From Antrodiella citrinella (lineage: Eukaryota; Basidiomycota; Agaricomycetes; Polyporales; Steccherinaceae): a stretch of DNA of 41,256 nt. The notes beneath the pieces are model-generated. The model ran no database searches. It had not been told where the DNA came from and was given only the letters and a program-made list of their open reading frames with translations. The position numbers and the translations under genes were made by a program. The stretch is from the NCBI GenBank assembly GCA_004802725.1, contig SGPM01000251.1, positions 1 to 41,256 on the forward strand, given 5' to 3'. Positions 22,326 through 31,777 of the stretch are shown here, in pieces; position 1 is the first letter of the stretch, and each line of letters begins with the position of its first letter.

Positions 22326-22867
22326 ATGAAGCTCGTCAGGTAGGTTTCACGCTTTTGTGATGTTGCCCAGTCTTTCCAACTGTACACAAGTGCAGTACGC
22401 AGTCGCTGATAATATCCCCAACCCTCCAGATTTTTGATGAAATTGAACAATGAGACGGTCACCGTCGAGTTGAAGAATGGTTCTGTAGTACATGGCACAA
22501 TCACAGGTAAGCATATCAACCTCGACTACACGTACTTGGTCTCACATCCGTATTTTCACAAGGTGTTGACATGCAGATGAACACCCATCTAAAGACGGTC
22601 AAGATGACCGCGCGGAATCGCGATCCCACATCGCTGGATTCCCTTTCCATCCGTGGAAACAACATTCGTTACTTCGTCCTGCCCGATGCGCTTCCTCTGG
22701 ACACTCTTCTTGTCGACGACGCTCCCAAGCCAAAGAGCAAAAAGAAGGACGACGCCCGTGGGAGAGGACGCGGTGGAAGAGGTGGTCCTGGAGGACCAAG
22801 CGGAGGAGGAGACCGCGCCAGGGGTGGGGGACGCGGAAGAGGACGCGGACGAGGCAGGGGATTCTAG
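22326..22867 (+). CDS. SMD1: Small nuclear ribonucleoprotein SmD1
   Basis: SmD1 is one of seven Sm proteins that form the ring around spliceosomal snRNAs. The first exon is only MKLVR (ATG 22326). An intron with donor GTAGGT and acceptor CAG near 22430 joins to [24 protein letters not shown], the Sm1 motif. A second intron (near 22506-22561) falls inside [16 protein letters not shown]. The Sm2 motif follows as [23 protein letters not shown]. The C-terminus is a Gly/Arg repeat tail ([10 protein letters not shown] and similar), the site of symmetric arginine dimethylation in the family, ending GRGF with TAG at 22865-22867. About 131 residues, slightly longer than human SmD1. Identification is near certain. 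Confidence 0.97.
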
Positions 22868-24951
22868 GCTGCGAAATCCATCCATTGCTTTTGCTCCCTG
22901 TGAATGTGCGTTAGGCTTTTTCATAGTTCTCCGCCACTTGAAAATATTGCACAGTGTACCTGTGGATTGTTGTATGTATATATCAATGCCAACTTGCTGC
23001 ATCGGAGGCTAGTCTGAACACGATGTGCTTCGAGAATTACTCATCCGAAGTCATACTACGCTCGCCTGGCCATTGGTCTCTGAAGACAACAAAAGGAGGA
23101 ACGCTCGTAATCCACTCAGCAGCATAGAAAGACAGTCTTCCGGTGAAGTATACAAGCTCTGTTCTTTGGCAGGAGTGGTCTTCGTAATGTCTTTGCGTTA
23201 AGCCATTGGACCCGTCCGTTGGGCACAAGCCGTTCCGACCCCCAAGTGAAACCCGATTCTTCCGCCTACCGTACTTCTGCTTTTCCAATACTTTTGTGAA
23301 TCTCTCGACTGACGTCTTTACTTGTTCCTTCAGCTCTAGGAGAATCATCCTCCTGCCCAACATGCTGCCATAGCTCCTCGGATGCCGATGATGTTGGCAC
23401 GTCCCATTGGGTGTCGCCGCTCATGATTTCGAGCTCTTGGCAGAGGCGTTCCTGAATGACCTCAAGCCAATTGACGTGGCTGGCCTCAACGGAGCGGATG
23501 ACTGCGATGCTGGCTCGTACTCAAAATGCACCAAGAGACAAGGGAGCGCCACCGCGAGCGTGGTTCAAGTCGACCCTGCAATTCGGTTCGGGGTTAGCCA
23601 TCCTACGATCCCAAAAGGCAGACGACACTGTGTTATTGCATGACTCGTTTTGATATGAGACCCAGGAGAATGCCTTTGAGGCGGACTTCCTATCCGGCCG
23701 TTGCTACCAGACTCTGAACTGGGAGCCATAGCCGACCACTAGGTATGTTAGCCCGAGTTAGGGACGGAGGGTGGCAAAGTGCTCGTCGTGCTCGTCGCTT
23801 CAACAGTGTGTATTCCATGTACTTATACACCGTACGCTCTCGTTGCGCTGGGCGACACCACAATAACGGCGGGTTGTACGATCTCACTGCTGCACACACA
23901 CACAACGAATATTTGGGATTTTATCGATTTTATTAATGCCTCCGGCCATCTAAGGCAAGTCCTCCAAGGGTTAAAACCTGCCGCACCTTTTGGTGATTTT
24001 GCTACGGTCAGGAGTCGCGTCAGGTCCTCCCTCAACGACATAACTCACCCCGGACTAAAGCTACATGGAAGAGCAATGCTACATGGAAAGCGAAATGCCT
24101 GACACGAGAAAGAGAAGAGAAACGAGGGCCAGGAGGAGAAGAGAAGGAGAGGGATGATGGGCTCTAGAGACAACAACAGCAGGTCTTATATACACAACGG
24201 ACTCGGAGAGCGGCTAACGTACACTCTCCGCTCGAGGGCCCACGTCAAAAAGAACAAGAGCTTGTCTGCCGATGCTCGGCCCAGTGTATCGCGTTGTTCA
24301 GGGGATACTTGGTTTCTGATTGTCCGTTTTCGTTGAGCTGGGTCTTTCTGGTCGCAGGGCGCAACGCGTAAGCCCTCTCGTAGCTTGTAGCATCAGGCCT
24401 GTAACACTGCCCATTCTACACGTGTAAATCGCTTTGCTTAGAATGCTGTACGCATGGCAGAGTGATTATCCACTGCGAAGGTTCAACGGAACAGCGTCCC
24501 AAAAAACTCGGACTCGGCTTAAGCATGAAGGTATTGTATTTCTTCGCGGTCCTCTTACGAACAAAACAGAGGAACACCTCCGTACAATAAGGATCAGAAA
24601 CGAAAGATGACAACACAATAGACATGTCGTCACAACTTGAATTGGTGTTGTTATATCGATCTTATTATCGCATCAGAAAGTTTGCGGTATCGAGAAATGG
24701 AGGTGCAACCGAGTTTTCTAGATTCAGTTGGACAGTGACGAGATACAGAAGAAGTGCATTCTAGTCGTCTCGCCACACCGCTTTTGGACGTTGAGTATGC
24801 ATATTTGAGCCTCTCTCTGGACGCCCCAGACAACTCGTGAACCTTCGCCGTAAACGCGCTGTCGCCGGGTCAGTGCGGGCCGCCCCGGGACAGACTGTCC
24901 GCCGGTCTGCCTGTTCAGAAAAGGCAACCCCGACGTGTCTCTTGACCACCG
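22868..24951. other. Long gene-poor stretch, 2.1 kb
   Basis: Between SmD1 (3' end) and Atp10 (5' end). Apart from a broken minus-strand frame at about 23037-23645, listed separately, I see only short chance ORFs. There is no recognisable tRNA, snRNA or terminal repeat. A purine-rich patch lies at 24105-24155. Confidence 0.45.
23037..23645 (-). pseudogene. Possible broken gene of unknown function
   Basis: One minus-strand frame reads plausibly from about 23645 downward (SSAFWDRRMANPEPNCRVDL), meets a TGA near 23519, and continues open (SIAVIRSVEASHVNWLEVIQ, then MSGDTQWDVPTSSASEELWQ from an ATG near 23424). It stops in a TAG near 23268. A different frame, 23363-23037, is then open (ELVYFTGRLSFYAAEWITSV). 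This looks like one coding sequence with a stop and a frameshift, or an intron-containing gene I cannot splice. I recognise no domain. Confidence 0.25.
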
Positions 24952-26062
24952 ATGTTTGCTCTCCGTCATGCTCTCCGACCTCCACGTACGGTTCACTTCG
25001 GACTGGCTCGTCGAATATCCTGCACAGCGCCGCGTTTGTCAGCTCCTCAGAAAAGTCTCAAAGGGATAGACGAGGTGGCGGAGAAAGTTATTGAAGATGA
25101 CGACCTCCCATTCTTGTCTCGCCCCCTCGGTGTCAAGGAGAAGCCGTCCACGATACCCATGACGTGGCGACAAGAGATGATGGACCAGGATGTTCGGATG
25201 AAGCATAGGCAGAAGCTGTACGTTCATGACTGTACAGTCTAAGCGTCAACGAGACTAATTGGTACGTGTTTTTGCAAGCGTGAAGGAGGCCACCAAGGGA
25301 TACTTCACGGATTTGAACGCGACACGGAAACATGGTGGAAAGACATGGGTCGCTCCCAGGGTGTTGATTCGCGAAGACGTACGTCGTTAGACTGCATTGC
25401 TCTTTCTTGCTGCGAGTGCATTCTGACCGAGCACCAGAAAGCGTTATACTTCCCAGACATGGTTGGTACGGATTTGAACTCCCAGAAAGTCCACACGACC
25501 GATCTTCTGCGAGGGAAAATCACAGTGCTGGGTATATTGTCGACCAAGATATCTGAGGTATGTCATTCGATCATGCTGTGGCCTTGCCCCGACTTCAGAG
25601 CTCACAGAATATATGTGACAGATTCAGACCAAGATGTTCACGCAGCCTACCAACATTGCTTATTCGACCCATCCATCATACCAATTCGTCCGGATCAACC
25701 TGCAGGAAAACCTCCTCAAGTCTTTCCTCATCTCAATGTTCACTAAGAGCATCCGACGGCAGATGCACGAGCAACATTGGGGACGTTATCTCATCAGTAG
25801 TCAAAATCTGGAGTAAGTCCTCTTCCGTTCCGCTATACGTGTCCCTGCTAACGTTTGGTGTCGTGGTTGTAGTTACGTTCGTGACGACGTTGGTATCACG
25901 AACAAGCATGTTGGATATGTTTTTCTGATAGACGAGAACTGCAAAATTCGCTGGGCGGGATGCGCAGATCCAAAGCCGGAGGAGGTGGAGGCGTTGAACG
26001 TATGCACGGGTGTTCTGCTCAAGCGGCATCCTACACCGAGTTCCGGGCCATTGGGTGCGTAG
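24952..26062 (+). CDS. ATP10: Mitochondrial F1Fo-ATP synthase assembly factor Atp10
   Basis: Atp10 chaperones subunit 6 during assembly of the Fo sector in the mitochondrial inner membrane. ATG 24952 opens MFALRHALRPPRTVHFGLAR, a basic, acid-free leader fitting a mitochondrial presequence. Introns join HRQKL-VKEATKGYF (donor near 25218), IRED-KALYFPDMVGTDL, ISE-IQTKMFTQP and NL(D/E)-YVRDDVGITNKHVGYVFL. The conserved core includes FPDMVGTDL, GKITVLGILSTKISE and the end VGYVFLIDENCKIRWAGCADP with the family GCADP-like motif, then KRHPTPSSGPLGA and TAG at 26060-26062. About 290 residues in five exons. Convergent with the threonine aldolase gene downstream. Confidence 0.92.
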
Positions 26063-26574
26063 ATCTAGTGTCCTTTGATATATTCCGTTACTCGTGATTA
26101 TCGTATGTTATAACGGTATGGGCGCACGGCGAGCGTTGAGTAACGCTGAGGTTCGGACTTCAACTCCTCTGCTCTGGACTTGCGTTCAACTTGACAAGCA
26201 ATACCCTTCACCGCCAGGACATTCCTGGTTCGGAACGTCTACACAGCTAGGCTGCATTCGCTGAGATAGTTCCTTGACTTCACTAGTTGAGGCAACATCG
26301 TGTTCTATAGCCGTGCTATGTGAGTTCTGCGTGCTCTAGCTTTCCTTGGGTAGCCTCTGCGTACGTCCGTTAACTGGGTCCCAGAGGACTTCAGGCTTCA
26401 TGTAGTATGAGTTTTGACATGAAACCCAGTTGATCATCTCGCTCGCCTCACGGATCGTTAGTAGAGAGTCCATCTTGCTTGCATTTATGGATCCTTGAAT
26501 GCGACACTACTGTACATATTGAATCTTGATGTCCGAATGATTTATGAAACGTATCCCGCGCCCTCTCTTCGAGT
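26063..26574. other. Convergent intergenic stretch, 512 bp
   Basis: Between the 3' ends of Atp10 (plus) and the first threonine aldolase gene (minus). No gene or repeat seen; it should hold both polyadenylation signals. Confidence 0.5.
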
Positions 26575-28239
26575 CTAAGCCTTCGTGTTCTTTGACGTTT
26601 CCTCAGCACGGAGGTAGATGTTCCCTTTCTTGTCTTCTTTCTGCTCCGTCTGAGGCGAGTACACAAACCCTGCGGCTTTCTTCTCCTCTGCCATGGTCTG
26701 GAGCAGCTTCAGCAAATCGTCCACGGCTTCTGGACTGGTCTGTATGTGCAGGACCAGCCTCGGGTTGGCACCAATGGAGATAGGATCTGGGAGGGCTTCA
26801 GCACGCTTCGCGAGCTCCGCATAGCCCACGCCAATGGGCGAGGGGTCGAAGAAAATCTGCACGAAAAACGTGAGAAAGCTTCAGTCGGCAAAATGTTGTG
26901 CAGACTGACCATGCAAGTCTCGGCGGTAATGATGTTGATACCTAACTCCTTCATCCCGTGTTCCAGCTTCTTCGCGAGGTCATGGACGAATGCCAGGCGA
27001 GGAAAGTTGTGCGTCAAGGCAAATGCAGCCGATGCAGTCAGTATGCTCGTCTGCCTCATCCCACCGCCGAATAACTTCCTGAACCACCGTGCTCGTTTGA
27101 TGAGATCCTTCGTACCCACGAGGCACGAACCGATGGGTGCACCTAGCACATGATTCAGCGCGAGTCTATAAGACGTTGAAGAATTGCATTTACCTAGGCC
27201 TTTGCTGAAACACAAGCTAACGGAGTCGAACGGCTCGCAGAGCTTGTTCATTGGGATTCCAGTCTCGATCGCAACGTGCCATATGCGCGCGCCGTCCAAG
27301 TGCATCTTGATGCCTTCGCTGTGAGCGTAGTCGGAAATGGCGACGACGTCCTCCTGAGGCATGATAGTGCCGTTGAGGGTGTTTTCGAGGGCGATGACCT
27401 CGACTGGTGCGCTGTTACATGTAAGGCAGAAAGTGCAATGCAGATGAGATGGGTACGTACATGTGCACATTGTCGCCCAACATGACGTTGGCCTGCACGT
27501 CGGCCAGAGTAAGATGGTGACCTATATCACTTGACCGGGTGAACGTCAAACTCGCGGACAGCCTATTGACTGACCATTAAGAGGGGAGACCGCAATTGAT
27601 GTAGCTCCGGAGTGGAACGCAGTCCCACCTGCCTCATACCTAAGACAAAATCAGCAATGTCAGGGTGTCGAGGATACGGAAAACGAGCTTTTACCTATGT
27701 ATATGCGCGCGATTATCAGTGATAATGGAATAGGGAGGCTGTTTGAGATGCGTACGGAGCGCGATCTGATTGGACATGGTCCCGGACGGCAAGAAGAGTG
27801 CGGCTTCCTTCCCAGTCAACTTGGCCATATGTGTTTCAAGAGCCACAGCTGAAGGCTCATGGTAGACGTCATCACCCAAGGAAGCCCTGGAAGCGTAGAT
27901 GTACATTTCTTTGGACGGGACTAACAGGACTCGGCATGAGTACAGCATGTTCCTGTCAAGATGCGGTTTGGCATGGTGTAAGTACCTGTTAATGTATCGG
28001 CTGTATACAAGAGTGAGCCGCTGAACAAGGCAAAACGAGTCTTCACGTACATATGAAGCTCCTTGCAATTTGCTGTCTCGCTCTTTCATTGTCCTAGTAC
28101 AGCGTAGCATTGTGAGCATCCAAACTTCAAAGCAGAAATGAATGAAACAACGCACCGCTGCTTGGGAATGAGTGAGTATATTGAACTTGACCTGTTCCGC
28201 GATTACACTCCTGGCATCAGCCAAGTCGAAGGAATTCAT
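26575..28239 (-). CDS. Low-specificity L-threonine aldolase, copy 1
   Basis: A PLP enzyme that splits L-threonine or allo-threonine into glycine and acetaldehyde. Spliced from ATG 28239: MNSFDLADARSVIAEQ...SQAA, an intron to DNERARQQIARSFIS, a tiny exon DTLT, then VPSKEMYIYASRASLGDDVYHEPS. Conserved blocks: GKEAALFLPSGTMSNQ, YEAGGTAFHSGA, ENTLNGTIMPQ, MHLDGARIWHVA, CFSKGLGAPIGS with the PLP-binding Lys, RWFRKLFGGGMRQTSILTA, ETCM-IFFDPSPIGV and LVLHIQTSPEAV. Stop TAG at 26577-26575. At least eight exons, about 400 residues. Intron positions match the second copy (29710-31365), showing tandem duplication. All family landmarks are present, so it is probably functional. Confidence 0.93.
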
Positions 28240-28604
28240 GTTGATAGTTCGAGAACGAGTAGAAACGCGCGAAAGCAGCTTCAATGCGCCACGTTGCGGT
28301 CTCGGGTTCGAATCCTTGAGCCTCCATTTTGTTGCGCCAGCCTCGGAAAGAGCGTCCAAAAAGACGTCCCCACATCACCTCGTTTCTGACGTCGACAAGC
28401 AGATAAAGCGGTATTTGCAACGTTCAAGGTCAGAATATTGGGAAATGATCTAATTCCATTGTCAGTTGTATCGCAGACACACGAAATATTCACTCGTCGA
28501 ACGAGTTGCCACTAGTAGCCTGAATAATACTGGCCGGTAATGTAATCACTCCAAGTCTTCATGCACAGTGTTCGTATCTGTTGACTACTGTAGACGGGTA
28601 CCAG
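28240..28604. other. Divergent intergenic stretch with a tRNA-like scrap
   Basis: Between the start of threonine aldolase copy 1 and the F-box-like ORF. The plus strand carries GGTTCGAATCC at 28305-28315, the sequence of a tRNA T-arm/B-box. The T-stem has a mismatch and no A-box or cloverleaf can be drawn upstream, so it is not called a tRNA. Confidence 0.4.
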
Positions 28605-29615
28605 ATGTCTCAAGAGAACGGCAGAGATTCAACCCTCACGTTGCCTCGAGAGCTCGTCAATGAGATTGTCGGCAACATGAGCAAGGACAGTCTAGCTACC
28701 TGCGTGCTGCTTTCGCGGCATTGGCGCGTGTCAGCCCTCCCAAAGCTGTTTCAAAATGTCGCTGTTAGGTTGAAAAACACGGATTATACCATGGATGCCT
28801 TCAGGATGTTCCTAGCCTCCTCGACTGTGGCTCCATATGTCAAGTGTATTCTTTTCGAGGGCCCCAGGACGTCGTCGTCTTCATATTGCTCCCAAGTACT
28901 TGAGCGATCCTGGTCTAGGCCGCGGCAGCGGGCAGGTACTTCTAGCACATTCCTGTCTCGAAATCGAGCTGACGATAGTCTCAGTCGGACTTCTTTGGCC
29001 TGTCACACTGTACAAGCCTTGATTCTCTTTCCTTCACTACAACGTTTTGCTACCAAGACCCCGATAATGAAATCTTGGACGATATTTCCGACGACTTGTG
29101 GAATCTTGTCCTCAACCTTCCGCCGACTACGTCTCAACTTCGAATCAACTTCGAATACTTTGTTCGCGAAGAGATCCATTTCGATTTCATAGAGAGCCTT
29201 TCGTGGTGTAACATTGACGAGCACCTCCGCACTCGAGCCATCAAAGATGTCACAATCAATTTCCTAGACGAGACCGACCGCACCAACCCTACAAGACAGG
29301 TAGCCTCGTTCTCGAGGGAGATTGCGATGGTGAAAGCGGAGATGCCATATCTACTGGCCAACGGCGTCCTCACGGTTTGCGAAAGTCGTCCTTTTCGTGG
29401 TGAGTCCGAATATACGTAGTGCGACTGGACAGATGCCAATGACAAGCTTCTCGTATTCAGTCGAGGGATTGAGAAACCTTGGAGTACGCGAAAGTTTGGA
29501 CTCTTTGGAGCGTCATTCTCACATTGTACCTATGGCAACTCCAGAGGGGAAAAGGAAGCCTTGAGATTCATGTACGTCCTGGACCCGGTTTTGAGCAGAC
29601 CTCATTCAAGTTGAC
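28605..29615 (+). pseudogene. F-box-like protein gene, apparently disrupted
   Basis: From an ATG at 28605 the first 90 codons resemble the F-box start of many basidiomycete F-box proteins (LPRELVNEIVGNMSKDSLATCVLLSRHWRVSALPKLFQNV). That frame then becomes compositionally odd and stops at 29192. A second frame carries the sensible continuation from about 29065 (NEILDDISDDLWNLVLNLPP), stops at TAG 29417-29419, and stays readable after it (WTDANDKLLVFSRGIEKPW) to about 29615. The only GT-AG pair around that TAG would give an intron of about 20 nt, too short. Either it is a pseudogene with a frameshift and a nonsense mutation, or a gene with introns I cannot place. F-box proteins recruit substrates to SCF ubiquitin ligases. 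It sits between two threonine aldolase copies, convergent with copy 2. Confidence 0.55.
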
Positions 29616-29709
29616 CTGATTGAACATATAGGTTTATATATGTATACCATCGTACAAGAAACGGTTTCCACCCTTTTAAGTCTAAACCTCCGAGCTCTTC
29701 TTTGTTTCT

Positions 29710-31365
29710 TCAACGGTAGATGTTTCCTTTCCCATTTCTGTGTTCGTCCGTCTGTGCCGGAGACACATATCCGGCTGCCTTCTCCTCCTCAGCCATAGTC
29801 CGGATGAGAGCGAGCAAATCGGTCACAACTTCTTCACTTGTCTGTATATGTAGGACCAGCCTGGGATTTCCGCTAATCAGAATCGGATCGGCGAGTGCTC
29901 CAGCACGCTGCGCAAGTTCGGCGTGAGTCACGCCAATGGACGAAGGATCAAAGAACACCTGTAGCGAAATGCAAGACAATGGTCAAGAGTCTGAAATCGC
30001 CGCTGATTTTTCACTTTACTCACCATGCAAGTCTCAGCCGTGATGATGTTGACTCCCAGTTCCTTCATACCGTTTGCAAGCTTCCTTGTCAGACCATGAA
30101 CGTATTCCAGGCGAGGAAAGTTGTGGGTCAATGCGAAGGCAGCTGACGCGGTCAGTATGCTCGTCTGTCTCATCCCACCACCGAATAGCTTCCTGAACCA
30201 ACGTGCCCGTTTGATGAAATCCTTTGTACCCACGAGACACGACCCGATGGGCGCACCTTCACATGGACACAATACGATGAGCGTAGATCCGTAGGCAACA
30301 ATAACGACCGAGTGTACCTAGACCCTTGCTGAAGCACATGCTGGCGGAATCAAACGGCTTGCAGAGTTCGCTCATGGAGATCCCGGTCTCCATTGCGACA
30401 TGCCATATGCGTGCACCGTCCAAATGCATCTTTACGCCCTTGCTATGAGCGTAGTCGGAGATTGCGACGGCATCCTCCTGAGGCATGATAGTACCGTTGA
30501 GAGTATTTTCGAGGGCGATCACCTGGACTGGTGCACTGTTACATATATGTATGAGGCAGGTTGGAGAAAAATTCAAAGAGCATGGTTACGCACATGGCCA
30601 CGTTGTCGTCTAGCACTATGTTGGCCTGCACGTCAGCTAGTGTGAGATGATGACCTGTGGATAAAGCATCAAATGAGCTACAGTTGCACGGAAACTTTCT
30701 TGACATACCATTTGTAGGAGAGACGGCGATAGTTGAAGCTCCAGAGTGGAATGCAGTCCCGCCAGCCTCGTATCTGTCGGATTTTGAGGGTATCAGCAAA
30801 CGAGGATCGACCATGAACTTGTGCTCTTACCTGTATATATGTGCACGATTGTCGCAGAGGATAGCATAAGGAGGCTGTTTCAAATGTGTACGGAGCGCAA
30901 TCTGATTGGACATGGTCCCAGATGGCAAGAAAAGAGCGGCCTCCTTGCCGGTCAACTTGGCCATGTGGGCTTCAAGAGCCACAGCTGAAGGCTCGTAGTA
31001 GACGTCGTCACCCAAGGAAGCCATGGAAGCATAGAGGTACATCTCTTTGGACGGGACTGACGACCTCAGCATGAGCACAGTCAATTCAAAGTGCACGATA
31101 CGGCTGATCGTGTACCTGTTAACGTGTCGGCTATATACAACAGTAAGCCTTCAGAAATGTCAGAACGAGTCTTCACGTACAGATGAAGCTCCTCGTAATC
31201 TGGTGTCTTGCCTTTTCATTGTCCTAGTAGCCAAAGATAAGCTTCACCAGCTCGGATGGTTGACTTGGAGAACAGACCCACCAGTTCTTGAGTGTGGGTG
31301 AGGACTTCGAACTTGACCTGTTCTGCGATTGCAATCCTGACATCGTCCAACTGGGATAAACTCAT
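29710..31365 (-). CDS. Low-specificity L-threonine aldolase, copy 2
   Basis: Same enzyme family and exon layout as copy 1. ATG 31365 gives MSLSQLDDVRIAIAEQ, an intron to DNEKARHQITRSFIS, a tiny exon DTLT, then VPSKEMYLYASMASLGDDVYYEPS. The active-site exons are nearly identical to copy 1 (GKEAALFLPSGTMSNQ, GARIWHVAMETGIS, CFSKGLGAPIGS, RWFRKLFGGGMRQTSILTA, ETCM-VFFDPSSIGV). Differences cluster in the N-terminal segment, around VHGLTRKLANGMKELGV, and in the last 60 residues (QTDEHRNGKGNIYR, stop TGA at 29712-29710). About 395 residues. No frameshift or lost landmark is visible. The PLP Lys is retained. Confidence 0.92.
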
Positions 31366-31777
31366 GTTGATGATCCTGTAATGGATGTAGAACGAGAACT
31401 GAATGCTGCCAAAGTCATGGTAGCGAAATCCAATTGATAGCCTGAGGAAGGAACAAAGGAGTTGCTCCGACGGACCGCCGCATGCCAGTGTGGGATTCGA
31501 GTCTCAAGAAAGGACTGTCATGTGCAGAGGCCTCAGGCAAAACTTCCGAACTACGCAACCAAATATTGGTGTACTCGTTCTTGTACTTACATTAGAGTCT
31601 TCAGCCTCCGTTTTGTGAGGTACAATGCTCCACTGATATAACGAGACTGTACTGAAAGGCAGCAGAAAAGAGACGCACTGTACCAAAATCGAAAACAGCC
31701 CAACCGCAATTATTCACAACACAAAGCATCATGTTGAAAGCGTAATATAGTGATGCTACCGAGGCTACTAGTAGCAA
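31366..31777. other. Intergenic stretch, 412 bp
   Basis: Between the start of threonine aldolase copy 2 and the 3' end of the BTB/CAP-Gly gene. No gene, RNA or repeat seen. Confidence 0.5.

Noticed and set aside
23779..24102. Plus-strand frame of 107 codons
   Set aside because: Mixed composition without start context, domain or splice support.
28305..28315. A functional tRNA gene at the GGTTCGAATCC site
   Set aside because: T-stem mismatch, no A-box and no acceptor stem pairing.
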